This document shows, piece after piece, positions 43,991 to 52,886 of a stretch of DNA of 59,631 nt. The notes under the pieces are model-generated. The model made no database searches. It worked only from the letters and a program-made list of their open reading frames with translations, and was not told where the DNA came from. The DNA is from Synergistaceae bacterium (lineage in GTDB: Bacteria; Synergistota; Synergistia; Synergistales; Aminobacteriaceae), in NCBI GenBank assembly GCA_017450125.1, contig JAFSWZ010000009.1, positions 1-59,631 of the forward strand, in the 5' to 3' direction. Numbering within the stretch: position 1 is the stretch's first letter; every line of letters starts with the position of its first letter. The translations under genes and the position numbers were made by a program.

Positions 43991-45085
43991 CTAAAAGATT
44001 ATGGATCTGTACGGCAATGTCCCGTTAAATTGCACTCTTATAACATACACGGTGTACCAGTATACCAGCGACACGAAGACTACGATGATGCAGTAAAGAG
44101 CCTTCATGCTCTTTTCCCGTACTATGGACGGTATGGAGGCAACAAGCATAACGTTAGCGAAGCTGAAGTAAAACAGCAGACGTGTCGCGGAAATGCTGAC
44201 CATCAGCCTGTACAGCAGGTTGAAGGCAAGATTGTACGTGTAGAACCTGTACACCTCGTCCCCGAATACGCATTGAGCTCCGTGCTTGTAGATCGAGAAC
44301 ATCAAGAGACTGCCGAAGACGAGCCCTGATGTTGCGTAGCTGCCTATGTCGACATAACGCTCAAAGCCTTGATAGACAGACAATAACGGTATCGTGGTCG
44401 TAATGAAAGCTATCATGTACTTTGCCGTAAAAATCCCCAGAAGGATTCCGTACAGGGATATGTTCCTGAGGCGGTCGGGCATCTTCGTGGTTATGAGCCA
44501 GTGAAACCCCAGAAAATAGATCAACGCTATCAGTGCCGACGTGTGAAACATCGAGGCTATAACAACGCAGATGATGAAGCGTTTGTAGCGTCTGTGCTCC
44601 AGGTCAGGGAGGACCATGAAGATGATTGACGAAGCTATGCACTGCCGCATGAAGTTGTACGTCTGGTTGTAATACACTAGGAAGAACAGCAGCAGGATGA
44701 ACGGGAACGGAGCATATTTTCTGTGCCTGTACGCTCCGATGTAGACGCACGTGATGGTGATGAGCTGGTAGATGAAGAAGTTCACGTTGAGGGATCTGAA
44801 CAGTTTCGTTGATGCGTAGGTAATGAATGACCAGCCGAGTTCTCGGGAGAGCTTGTTATCCCCAGCGACGAAGCCCCAGAAGGTACTGGCGTTGAGAGCC
44901 TTCTTAAAGTGCGGGAACGCGTAAGTTACAGTATCGTTACCTACTCCATACGCGCGAAGCCCGCCCATCACGCATGGAATCATGATGCTTATCACGGAAA
45001 AGAAGATCATGACATCCCTGTTCTTTGCGCGGGATGCCCAGTAAGCAAAAAACGTCGACATTGTGAACATTACCATGTATGCCAT
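43991..45085 (-). CDS. EpsG-like polysaccharide polymerase (intact copy)
   Basis: A 364-residue membrane protein with about 9-11 hydrophobic segments, resembling EpsG/Wzy polymerases of exopolysaccharides. IMIPCVMGGLRAYGVGNDTVTY near 35-56 (GGLRxxxVGxDT) and YNQTYNFMRQCIASSIIF near 140-157 are family hallmarks. It is a paralogue of the neighbouring gene at 45143-46272, with matching spacing throughout, but has no homopolymer tract and an intact frame. It lies just upstream of pilB and may be cotranscribed, pairing glycan polymerisation with pilus assembly. Confidence 0.82.
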   Translation of the reverse strand: MAYMVMFTMSTFFAYWASRAKNRDVMIFFSVISIMIPCVMGGLRAYGVGNDTVTYAFPHFKKALNASTFWGFVAGDNKLSRELGWSFITYASTKLFRSLNVNFFIYQLITITCVYIGAYRHRKYAPFPFILLLFFLVYYNQTYNFMRQCIASSIIFMVLPDLEHRRYKRFIICVVIASMFHTSALIALIYFLGFHWLITTKMPDRLRNISLYGILLGIFTAKYMIAFITTTIPLLSVYQGFERYVDIGSYATSGLVFGSLLMFSIYKHGAQCVFGDEVYRFYTYNLAFNLLYRLMVSISATRLLFYFSFANVMLVASIPSIVREKSMKALYCIIVVFVSLVYWYTVYVIRVQFNGTLPYRSIIF

Positions 45086-45123
45086 TGTCCGATTCCTCCA
45101 CGAGGGAAAATTTCTAGGATGCG

Positions 45124-45146
45124 ATTATATTCTGATATTTTATCAG
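45124..45146 (-). promoter_or_regulatory. -10 element and inverted repeat before the intact EpsG-like gene
   Basis: On the minus strand TATAAT at 45129-45124 lies about 40 bases before the ATG. Just upstream, CTGATA-TTT-TATCAG (45132-45146) is a perfect inverted repeat that covers the upstream gene's stop codon. It could be an operator in the promoter spacer or a weak hairpin. Confidence 0.4.
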
Positions 45147-46272
45147 CTGAAGATAGAGTGGTACGGCCAAGTTTGGTGAGCTGGGAAACCCAAAGCTGAT
45201 TTCGCCAAGAGGTATTCCCGATACCAGTAAAGCACCACCACAGAGATAGTTACTGCCAAGAAAATCGCCCTCAAGTACTTGTCTTTAACCAGACGATGAA
45301 GTGAGGCAAGTGCATAAAGGTTGATGTAGTCCAAGTAGTCAAGCAGCCTCCAGATTGTGTATCCTCCTATAGTTGAGTACATGGCGCAGGCCAGCAGAGC
45401 ATTGATCTTGTAGTATTCGTCCTGCTTTGCCGGGAATAACCTGCTCGCATTCTTGCCATAGACGAACAGCATGATTATTACGGCTATGTTCTGGAAGATA
45501 TTGGCACGGAACTCCTGCGTGTTGCCGATCTGCATGAACATCAGGCTGTATTGCGGCGGAAGGAATGACATGCTCTCGACGACAGACAGAATCAGGTTCT
45601 GCAGGAAGAACATGGCAATAATTATCACGTAAGGAATCCACGAGACACCGCGCCCGGCATGAAGCGACGAGTTCACTTTTATGGTGAACCAGTACACGCA
45701 CATGATCGACACGACGGCCAGCAGAGCCGAATAGTGGAAGAGCGAAGCTATCAAGACATACATCATGAACTTCTTGTAGTCCTCGCGTCTGAGACAGTAG
45801 AATCCCGCGAAGATAATAGCTTCTGCCATGCTCTGCCGCATCTGGTTATACGTACGCTGATAGTGTATGAAGTAAAACATCATGAGTGCCAGGGGGGGGG
45901 GGCAACTTTCCTGAACCTCCAGCAACCCACATACACGCAGGCTACTGTGATAAGCTGATACGCAAACAGTGCGCCGTTCGGATGCTGGAAGAGATTGGCG
46001 AAAGTATAGCACACGATTTTATAGAGCGGCTCCCGGATTGTGGCATCGTGCGTCATGAAATCGTAAAAACTTATGGAATATATAGCGTCCAGTGCATCGC
46101 GGTAACCGTATCCTCCAGTATCAGTCCCGACGCTCTTTGCCCGCAGTCCGCCGAGAAAGACAGGTATCATGATGCTTATGATTGAGTAGAGGATAATGGT
46201 GCTTTTCCTCTTGGAGCGCGATGCCAGATAAGCAAAGTACAAGGAAGCCGCGTAACAGACCAGATATATCAA
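45143..46272 (-). CDS. Phase-variable EpsG-like polysaccharide polymerase (present sequence frameshifted, OFF)
   Basis: A second EpsG/Wzy-type polymerase gene, with TTG start at 46272 (AAGGAG about 10 bases upstream). It carries IMIPVFLGGLRAKSVGTDTGGY near 35-56. At codon 125 a run of 11 C on the coding strand shifts the frame and ends the product at 130 residues. With 12 C (or 9) the frame joins to LALMMFYFIHYQRTYNQMRQ and runs to 45143, about 376 residues. At 12 the proline loop aligns without gaps to RKYAPFPFILLLFF of the intact paralogue. Many membrane segments follow. It is probably the head of the EpsG-EpsG-pil gene run. A sequencing error in the tract is the alternative. Confidence 0.78.
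45892..45902. repeat. Homopolymer tract G11 (C11 on coding strand) in EpsG-like gene
   Basis: Eleven G on the plus strand. ON requires a multiple of three (9 or 12). Unlike the other three tracts, the exact TTACGTA flank is absent; on the C-strand side only a weaker TTTTACTTCA appears, 14 bases after the run. Confidence 0.93.
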
Positions 46273-46367
46273 GTAAAAATCTCCTTCCGCAGAAGTTATA
46301 GTGGATTATAGTTTGGTATCATTAATCGGTATATTCTAGCATTACTGCAAAGGAGTTGGTGTACTGT

Positions 46368-47624
46368 ATGGCTGTTATAACTGCACCAAGAGGAACGCGC
46401 GATATTCTGCCGTCCGAATCATGGAAGTGGGCATACATCATAAAGACTGCCTCAGAGACAATGAGGGACTTTGGCTTCAGCGAGATTCACCTGCCGGTCT
46501 TTGAGCACACGGAACTGTTTGCGCGCGGAGTAGGAGAGACGACGGACATTGTCGAGAAGGAGATGTACACCTTCGAGGACAGGGGAGGCCGGAGCATAAC
46601 CCTCCGTCCCGAAGCGACCGCCGGAGTAATGCGCTGTGCCCTCGAGAACAACCTGTGCGCTCAGGGTGCAAGCGCGAAGCTCTGGAACTGGGGGCCGATG
46701 TTCCGGCACGAGAGGCCGCAGAAGGGACGTTACAGGCAGTTCTACCAGATTGACGCGGAGTTTCTGGGCGTTGCCGGACCGATGGCTGATGTTGAGGTTA
46801 TCTCGCTGAGCCTTGAGCTCTTCAGGAGGCTGGGGCTGAAGAACCTCGAGGTCGTCATTAACTCCGTAGGCTGTGAGAAGTGCAGGCCTGTCTACCGTCA
46901 GAAGCTCGTAGAGTACTTCACGGCTCACAAGGACTCGCTGTGTGAAACATGCCTTGACCGCCTCGACAGGAATCCCCTCCGCATCCTCGACTGCAAGAAA
47001 GAGTCGTGCGGCCAAGTTGCGGACGGAGCACCCGACATCTTCGATTCATTGTGTGAGGAATGCCGCGAGCACTTTGCTGAAGTCCGTGCGGGGCTCGAAC
47101 GTTTAGGGTTCACGTACAGAATGAGCAAGAGACTCGTTCGCGGGCTGGACTACTACACAAAGACGGCGTACGAGATTCTTTCGGGCGACTTGGGGGCACA
47201 GAACGCAGTCGCTGGAGGAGGACGCTACGATAACCTTGCGAGCGCAGTCGGCGGCGGAAAAGTTCCCGGCGTTGGGTTCGCGTGCGGGCTCGACAGGATT
47301 GCTCTCGTGATGGAGGAACAGGGCTGCAGCTTCGGGGAAGCTCCGGCGGTCTCGGTGTACTGCGCGGCTCTGGACGATGAATCGCGGGGAAGTGTTCAGG
47401 CCTTGACGTACGAACTCAGGAAGGCGGGAATCTCTGCGGAGTGCGACACTGCGGGACGGAGCTTCAAGGTTCAGATGAGGAATGCCGGTGCGTGCAGGTT
47501 TGCGTGCATAATCGGGCAGGAGGAACGCGAGAAGAATTGTGTTGCCGTCAAGGACCTGCAGAGCGGCGAACAGGTGAGCGTGAAACTTGAGGAAGCAGCG
47601 AACTTCGTGAGGGCTCGCCTGTAG
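46368..47624 (+). CDS. hisS: Histidyl-tRNA synthetase
   Basis: Charges tRNA-His. The 418-residue class II synthetase has APRGTRDILP at 5-14, motif 1 around EIHLPVFEHTELFARGVGETTDIVEKEMY, motif 2 MFRHERPQKGRYRQFYQID near 110-128, the histidine-specific LVRGLDYYTKTAYEI near 255, and motif 3 GVGFACGLDRIALVM near 305. The anticodon-binding domain ends the protein. A CxxC…CxxC-like cysteine group (SVGCEKCRP, CETCLDR, ESCGQ, CEECREH, about 168-230) suggests a metal-binding insertion. ATG 46368 is preferred for AAGGAG 13 bases upstream and the usual N-terminus. Confidence 0.94.
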   Translation: MAVITAPRGTRDILPSESWKWAYIIKTASETMRDFGFSEIHLPVFEHTELFARGVGETTDIVEKEMYTFEDRGGRSITLRPEATAGVMRCALENNLCAQGASAKLWNWGPMFRHERPQKGRYRQFYQIDAEFLGVAGPMADVEVISLSLELFRRLGLKNLEVVINSVGCEKCRPVYRQKLVEYFTAHKDSLCETCLDRLDRNPLRILDCKKESCGQVADGAPDIFDSLCEECREHFAEVRAGLERLGFTYRMSKRLVRGLDYYTKTAYEILSGDLGAQNAVAGGGRYDNLASAVGGGKVPGVGFACGLDRIALVMEEQGCSFGEAPAVSVYCAALDDESRGSVQALTYELRKAGISAECDTAGRSFKVQMRNAGACRFACIIGQEEREKNCVAVKDLQSGEQVSVKLEEAANFVRARL

Positions 47625-47672
47625 AGAGAACATTCCCCTCAGCGCATCTCTGGGGGGAAGTTGTCTGATCAA

Positions 47673-48555
47673 TCAACGCGAATTAGCGATATGCTGGTAG
47701 ATACTTCGAGGCGACGGAGGCTCTTTCTCAGTCTTCCAAGTGAGTTTATGAAAATCGCAGGCCTTAGCACAAATTTTCACTCTTTCCTCAGAGTAATCCT
47801 CGCGCATGATTCTCTGCAAGTTATGGTTAACGTAATCTGATATGAATGGAACTCTGCTCCACTCTTCATAGTATTGTTCTGCCGCCATCAGGAAAAACAT
47901 ATGGAAAATGTAGTAGTGCAGCATGTAGTCATACTTTCTCCAGTACTCGAAATGCAAGTCCCTTACGAGTGTGAGTATAGGATCATGAGCGTCAGAGACT
48001 ATGAACCAATTTGAGGGGACATCGGCGAACTCAAATAACCTGAAGACGAACAGCGGCAAGTGCATAAGGTATTCTGTTTCTCTGCCTGTGCAGAAGACTG
48101 TAGAGTCAATCCATGTGCCGCCATGTTCAATGAGGAGCTGAAGCCTCAAGAGATTGGCGTATTTTGTGTTGTCGATGATGCCTTTGCGGTGCTTGTCGTT
48201 GATGAAGCCGGGAAGGGTTACGTAGTCAGAGATGTTATGCTGGTCGAGGGTGATAATTTCCTTGTCGGGATGCCAGCGTCTCAGTGATGCCAAGCAGGCC
48301 TTGCAGATGTCCGGAGTCTCGTTAATACCTTGCAGCCACAACCACCAGATTACGTTACGCCCCCCCCCCTGCTAGTGGTTTTACGTAATCGTAATTCGCC
48401 ACGAACGAGCTGAATTTTCGGCGAAGGTAATAATACTTTGGGTAGAAATCTAGACTAAGGGGAAGTACATTCACGCAAGTCCTTCTTAAAAACTCTCCAT
48501 ATTGCCCGCTGAGAATCAGATTCTTTGCGGCCGTCAGCTTTTTCTTAATGCTCAT
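47673..48555 (-). CDS. Phase-variable capsular-polysaccharide-synthesis-type glycosyltransferase (frameshifted, OFF)
   Basis: The gene resembles Caps_synth (PF05704)-type and DXD-sugar-type transferases. After the start MSIKKKLTAAKNL (ATG 48555, GAGGAG upstream) a run of 10 G on the coding strand follows DYVKPLA, and the frame stops at 66 residues. With 9 or 12 G it continues as RNVIWWLWLQGINETPDICKAC… to 47673, about 293 residues. Later hallmarks are IDNTKYANLLRLQLLIEHGGTWIDSTVF near 140 (GG-WID-type DxD equivalent). It would transfer a sugar to a surface glycan. The frameshift may be population-variable or an assembly error. Confidence 0.78.
48360..48369. repeat. Homopolymer tract C10 (G10 on coding strand) in glycosyltransferase gene
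   Basis: Ten C on the plus strand. ON requires a multiple of three (9 or 12). On the plus strand 11 bases follow the run and then TTACGTAA (48381-48388); ATTACGTTACG precedes it. Confidence 0.93.
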
Positions 48556-48659
48556 ACTCTCCTCCTCAAGGCTTTTACCAATCATGAAGCCGCAGGTAAA
48601 AATTGATATTGGTTCATTGTACCACATCAGGATAGGAAACCGTATTAATTTCCCAGCAC

Positions 48660-48689
48660 AAAAAATCCTCCCTGCAAGTGCAAGGAGGA
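48660..48689 (-). terminator. Terminator of fprA-speE
   Basis: TCCTCCTTGCA pairs with TGCAGGGAGGA (one mismatch) around CT and is followed by TTTTTT on the minus strand, 8 bases after the speE stop. Confidence 0.85.
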
Positions 48690-48696
48690 GTAATCC

Positions 48697-49548
48697 TTAC
48701 TGCAACATCTCTTCTAGGAACGGCGGCAGAACAAACGAGGCTCTGTGTATTGCGTTCGTGTAGTAGCGTGTCGGTGCAACGTCCCTCACAGGCTCTGCAG
48801 GGTCATCCTTCATTGACGCAAGCCCGTACGTCCACATTCCGCCCGGGTACGTCGGAACTGCTCCCCAGTACATACGCACGACAGGAAACACCTTCCGCAT
48901 CTCCCGTATCGCCTGCGCCATAAGTGCCGCATCAACAAACGGCGACTCCGTTAATTCCGAGAGCATAGCTTCAGGAGTCATGACGCGCTTAACGTCGTCG
49001 TAGAAGCCCGACTGGAACAATCCCGCCGCAAAGTCCACAGGGTCAGTGCTGTCGATAATCACAACATCATAGCGTTCCTCTGTCTCGCGGATGAACTTCA
49101 TTGCGTCCATGCACCTGACATCCGCCCTCTCGTCCGCGAACGAGCACCCCGCAAACGGTAAATACTTCTTCGAGCACTCTATGACTCTCTCGTCAATGTC
49201 TATCAGCGTGCACTTCTTCACGCAGTCATGCTTCAGGACTTCGCGCATTATTGCCCCGTCTCCTCCGCCGATGATTAGCACGTTCGAGGGGTTATTGTGT
49301 GCGCACAGCGGAACGTGAGCCATCATCTCGGAGTACGTGAACTCGTCCTTCTCCGTGAGCTGGTATGCTCCGTCAAGCATCAGCACCCTGCCGTATTCCT
49401 GTGTATCCGCAATAAGCAGCTCCTGGTACGGTGTCTGCTCGACGTGAAGGATGTCCTTTGCCCGCATGGACAGTATGAGGTTGTCCGAGCTGTACTCGCT
49501 GAGCCAGAGTTCATTGCGGCGTTTGGGGTAGGTTACGTAGTCCGTCAT
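48697..49548 (-). CDS. speE: Spermidine (polyamine) synthase
   Basis: Transfers aminopropyl from decarboxylated SAM to putrescine or a related amine. The 283-residue product has the N-terminal beta domain (ELWLSEYSSDNLILSMRAKDILH), QELLIADTQEYGRVLMLDG near 42-60, the SAM-binding VLIIGGGDGAIMREVLKH near 92-109 and YDVVIIDSTDPV near 162, typical of SpeE. ATG 49548 overlaps the fprA stop (ATGA). No speD or arginine decarboxylase is in the window. Confidence 0.92.
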   Translation of the reverse strand: MTDYVTYPKRRNELWLSEYSSDNLILSMRAKDILHVEQTPYQELLIADTQEYGRVLMLDGAYQLTEKDEFTYSEMMAHVPLCAHNNPSNVLIIGGGDGAIMREVLKHDCVKKCTLIDIDERVIECSKKYLPFAGCSFADERADVRCMDAMKFIRETEERYDVVIIDSTDPVDFAAGLFQSGFYDDVKRVMTPEAMLSELTESPFVDAALMAQAIREMRKVFPVVRMYWGAVPTYPGGMWTYGLASMKDDPAEPVRDVAPTRYYTNAIHRASFVLPPFLEEMLQ

Positions 49549-50735
49549 GCAATCGCCGCCCCGAGATTCTTCCCGAGCTCCTCGCACTGCGCAAGGTCTT
49601 CGTCCGTCGCTGAAGCGTAAACCTCAACCGCAGGCCCGACAACTTCCAGCTTGCTCTTGGCCGCGTAGTCCTGCAGTGCCGTCAATGCTCCCTTGCTCCA
49701 TGAATAGCTCCCCGCAACTCCGACGACCTTGTTCTTGGGCATACGGTTAAGGAGCTTAGAGCACAGAGCATCCATCGGCGGGAAAAGAAGCGTGTTGTAC
49801 GTGCAGGCCATCAGCGCAAAGGCCTTGAACCTCCAGATGTCGCGCAGAATATATGACGGGTCAGAGCGTGAGACATCGTAAAGCCTCACGTCCTTAATGC
49901 CAGATTCAGCAAGTCCTGTGCTCACTGCCTCAGCCATCATTCTTGTGTGCCCGTACATTGAGCCGTAAACCACAACTGCGCCGGTCTCGCCTTCACACCT
50001 GCTCCACTTGTCATAGAGCGAGATTACCTTCTTGGGGTCATCACGGAACAGCGTACCGTGCGACGGGAAAATCTTTGCGATTGGGAGTCCTCCGAGCTTC
50101 TTCAAGGCAGCCTGCACAATGTTGGAATACTTGGCCACAATGCACGCATAGTACCTCAGCATCTCGTCCTCCCAGCGCGCAGGGTTCTTCTGGTCGTCGA
50201 AGATTCCGCCCTCGTGTGCTCCGAAGCCTCCGAACGAGTCATTAGAGAACAGAACACCGGTAGTTGTGTCGAAAGTTACCATGCTTTCCGGCCAGTGAAG
50301 CATCGGAACAGTCGCGAACTTCAGCACGTGCCCGCCCAAATCCAGAGTGTCGCCGTCCTTCATGGCTATGATGTTCTCGTCGATGCCGTGATAACCTTTC
50401 AGCATCGGGACAGTCTTTGCGTTGCCGATGAACTTCAGCCCGGGCCAGCGCGTCAGGAGCTGTGAGATCAGTCCTGCGTGGTCAGGCTCCATGTGGTTCA
50501 CGACGAGGTAGTTCAGCGGACGGCCTCCCAGTGCCTGCGTGAGCTTGATGATGTATTCGTCGAGGTACGGGCCCTTGACCGTGTCGATTGCCGCAGTTGC
50601 CGTCGAACCTAAGACAACGTAAGCATTGTAGGCGACTCCCTGAGGCAGAGGCCAGAGAGACTCGAACATGTCGGTCTCGTAATCGTTTACGCCCGTCCAC
50701 CATGTATCTTTGTCAGCAAGAATTGCCTTGTACAT
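49545..50735 (-). CDS. fprA: Flavodiiron protein (A-type flavoprotein, O2/NO reductase)
   Basis: A 396-residue protein that reduces O2 to water or NO to N2O, protecting anaerobes. The metallo-beta-lactamase-like domain (1-250) has the diiron ligands HMEPDH near 81-86 and further histidines (MLHWPESM, FPSHGTLF). The flavodoxin domain (255-396) has VVVYGSMYGHTRMMAE near 253-268 for FMN. Its presence supports an anaerobic lifestyle. speE is coupled downstream by ATGA overlap, an unusual pairing, and the promoter region is divergent with the alcohol dehydrogenase. Confidence 0.95.
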   Translation of the reverse strand: MYKAILADKDTWWTGVNDYETDMFESLWPLPQGVAYNAYVVLGSTATAAIDTVKGPYLDEYIIKLTQALGGRPLNYLVVNHMEPDHAGLISQLLTRWPGLKFIGNAKTVPMLKGYHGIDENIIAMKDGDTLDLGGHVLKFATVPMLHWPESMVTFDTTTGVLFSNDSFGGFGAHEGGIFDDQKNPARWEDEMLRYYACIVAKYSNIVQAALKKLGGLPIAKIFPSHGTLFRDDPKKVISLYDKWSRCEGETGAVVVYGSMYGHTRMMAEAVSTGLAESGIKDVRLYDVSRSDPSYILRDIWRFKAFALMACTYNTLLFPPMDALCSKLLNRMPKNKVVGVAGSYSWSKGALTALQDYAAKSKLEVVGPAVEVYASATDEDLAQCEELGKNLGAAIA

Positions 50736-50789
50736 GAATTATCAATCTCCTTTGCTGCAATTGAACTCAGTTATTGTAGTATAAACCTG

Positions 50790-50795
50790 TATAAT
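50790..50795 (+). promoter_or_regulatory. -10 element of the alcohol dehydrogenase, divergent with fprA
   Basis: TATAAT at 50790-50795, about 38 bases before the ATG at 50833. On the minus strand of the same 100-base gap a TATACT serves as a candidate -10 for fprA, so the two promoters overlap back to back. -35 matches are poor on both sides. Confidence 0.45.
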
Positions 50796-50832
50796 TTGCA
50801 GATACCGTAAAAATTTTTCAGGAGGGCAAAGC

Positions 50833-51999
50833 ATGAACAATTTTGTGTGGCACAATCCGACAGAATTAATCTTCGGCAAAGACACCGTGAAGGAACTCGG
50901 GCCGAGACTCAAAGCTGACGGCATCAAGGGAGTGCTGTTGGTGTACGGAGGCAAGGGGACATTCAGGAGCGGAGCATACGAGCAGGTTACGGACATGCTC
51001 AGCAAGAACGGAATACGCTTCTCCGACGTGAACGACGTGAAGCCCAACCCGTTAATCAGCAAGGTACGCGAGGGAATCGCGCGCGTGAAGGCCGGAGGGA
51101 TAGACGCGATACTTCCCATCGGCGGGGGGAGCGCGTTCGACACGGCGAAAGCAATTGCGGCGGGAGCATGTTACGGTGGCGACATCTGGGACTTCTACGC
51201 GAGCAAAGGCAAAATCACGAAGGCTCTGCCGGTTTACGGAGTGCTTACGGCTTCGGCATCATCGAGCGAGGTCAACTGCATTTCCGTAATCAGCAACCCC
51301 GAAACTCAGGACAAAATCTCGATGTCCGCACCGTGCCTGTATCCTGTCGTGTCGGTGATTGACCCGTCGTTTCAGGTAACACTTCCCCAGAAGCAGACGG
51401 TCTACGGCGGAGTAGACATAATAGCCCACGTTCTGGAGAGAGTGCTTGACGGCGATGAAGCCAGCGAACTTATGGACGCTCAGGGTTACGCACTGATACG
51501 GACGATGATGCGTGTAATCCCTCAGCTCATCGATGACCCGAAAGATTACGACGCGAGGGCAGAATACGCCCTGGCGGGGGCAATGGCACACTGCGGATTC
51601 TTGTCGATGGGAAGGAAGACGCGCGGAGACTTCTCCTCACACAAGCTGGGACACTCAATCAGCCTGCTTTACGGAGCACCGCACGGAGCTAGCTTGTCGG
51701 TGGTTATGCCTGCGTGGTCAAGGTATCTCTGCGAGGAGAACCCTGATCCGTTCATCAGGCTGGGCGAAGAAGTTTTCGGGATTTACGACGGTTCTGACGA
51801 GGACAGGGCGAACGAGGCTATCGACTCCCTCGAGGACTTCTTCAAGGAGATCAACGCTCCGACGACGCTGCGCGAACTTGGCCTGAAGGAAGAAGACATC
51901 CAGAAGCTCGCGGATAATGCCGGGAAGCTGCTGCCTTACGGGAGCTTGAAGGTGCTCACAGCGGAGGACATACTGGAGATCTACAAGCTGGCGTATTAA
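50833..51999 (+). CDS. Iron-containing alcohol dehydrogenase (YugJ/butanol dehydrogenase type)
   Basis: A 388-residue group III, NAD(P)H-dependent alcohol dehydrogenase that probably reduces aldehydes in fermentation. It starts FVWHNPTELIFGKDTVKELG, with VYGGKGTFRSG near 37 and the GGGSAFDTAKAIA nucleotide motif near 97. Metal ligands are the family aspartate and histidines, seen around DIIAHVLERV, SSHKLGHSIS near 268 and YGAPHGASLSVVMP near 281. AGGAGGGCAAAGC precedes the ATG. It stands alone and is divergent from fprA. The substrate cannot be stated. Confidence 0.92.
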   Translation: MNNFVWHNPTELIFGKDTVKELGPRLKADGIKGVLLVYGGKGTFRSGAYEQVTDMLSKNGIRFSDVNDVKPNPLISKVREGIARVKAGGIDAILPIGGGSAFDTAKAIAAGACYGGDIWDFYASKGKITKALPVYGVLTASASSSEVNCISVISNPETQDKISMSAPCLYPVVSVIDPSFQVTLPQKQTVYGGVDIIAHVLERVLDGDEASELMDAQGYALIRTMMRVIPQLIDDPKDYDARAEYALAGAMAHCGFLSMGRKTRGDFSSHKLGHSISLLYGAPHGASLSVVMPAWSRYLCEENPDPFIRLGEEVFGIYDGSDEDRANEAIDSLEDFFKEINAPTTLRELGLKEEDIQKLADNAGKLLPYGSLKVLTAEDILEIYKLAY

Positions 52000-52006
52000 G
52001 GCAAAG

Positions 52007-52231
52007 CTAGGGGTGATTGTTCTTCCGTCCCTTAGTGAGGAACAGCCACCCCTGCCACATCCCGAACGCCGTAACTACCGGCACGGCACACAGCGCGGCC
52101 AGCACCGGCCATCCGTTCTTCGCGAGCCAGTCCGACAGCCACACTCCCAGAAACGCATACCCCGCCACAACCAGCCCCGCAGACAGCACGCGTCCGAACA
52201 TCATAACCTCACGCAAACCCTTCAGCTTCAT
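52007..52231 (-). CDS. AtpZ/AtpI-like small membrane protein
   Basis: A 74-residue two-span membrane protein (segments about 12-34 and 42-62) with the pattern AGYAFLGVWLSDWLAKNGWPVLAALCAVPVVTAFGMWQ. It resembles AtpZ/AtpI-type proteins that lie near F-type ATPase operons and help c-ring or ion handling, but no atp gene is here. ATG 52231 with GGGAG upstream is preferred. It follows rsmG by 4 bases and ends the hisC-hisB-rsmG operon. Confidence 0.65.
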   Translation of the reverse strand: MKLKGLREVMMFGRVLSAGLVVAGYAFLGVWLSDWLAKNGWPVLAALCAVPVVTAFGMWQGWLFLTKGRKNNHP

Positions 52232-52235
52232 CGTC

Positions 52236-52886
52236 TCACTCCCAGAAATGATCTGTACCAGCAAGTCCTTCGCGTCTCGGAAAAACTGCAGGGCACTTCT
52301 TCTGCTTCTTCCAGAGGACTATACACTTCGACGTGCCGCCGTAAAAGTGCAGTGCCGGTTTGCTCAGGCCGAGCATTCCCCATTTGTCCGCAACCTCCGA
52401 GACTTCCTCATGAACCTTCTCGCCCTTGAACGTCAGGACGTGCCCGCCAACCTCCACCAGAGGCGACAGCAATTCCGCGCACACTCCGGCGGACGCAAGA
52501 GCACGCGCTCCCGCAAGGCTGAAACTCTCTCTGTGTTTGCGCGCAAACTCCTCGCTACGTGAACACACAACCTCAATATTGGAGAGCCCCAGCTCAGCGA
52601 TTATACTTCTCACGGCCTCGCACTTCTTGGCCACGCTGTCGAGAAGTGTAACGCTCAGGTCAGGACGGTACACAGCCCACACAATGCCGGGCAGTCCGCC
52701 GCCGCTCCCAACATCAATTACTCTTCCTTCTTTCGGAAGGTACTCCAGCGAGAGCAGACAGTCCTGAACCTGAAGGGCGTAGATGTCGTCAGCTCCTCGA
52801 GTTCCCGTCAGGCGTGCGCGCGTGCAGGAGGCCAAGAGACCGGCGAACTTGCGGAGCACAGTCTCCTGCGCAGAGTTCTCCACCAC
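52236..52886 (-). CDS. rsmG: 16S rRNA (guanine-527-N7) methyltransferase RsmG
   Basis: RsmG (GidB) methylates G527 of 16S rRNA. The 216-residue product has VIDVGSGGGLPGIVWAVYRPDLSVTLLDSVAKKC near 58-91, the SAM motif, and GARALASAGVCAELLSPLV near 130. Loss of RsmG gives low-level streptomycin resistance in other bacteria. It starts right after the hisB stop, an uncommon location since rsmG usually sits by mnmG or parAB. Confidence 0.93.
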   Translation of the reverse strand: MVENSAQETVLRKFAGLLASCTRARLTGTRGADDIYALQVQDCLLSLEYLPKEGRVIDVGSGGGLPGIVWAVYRPDLSVTLLDSVAKKCEAVRSIIAELGLSNIEVVCSRSEEFARKHRESFSLAGARALASAGVCAELLSPLVEVGGHVLTFKGEKVHEEVSEVADKWGMLGLSKPALHFYGGTSKCIVLWKKQKKCPAVFPRREGLAGTDHFWE

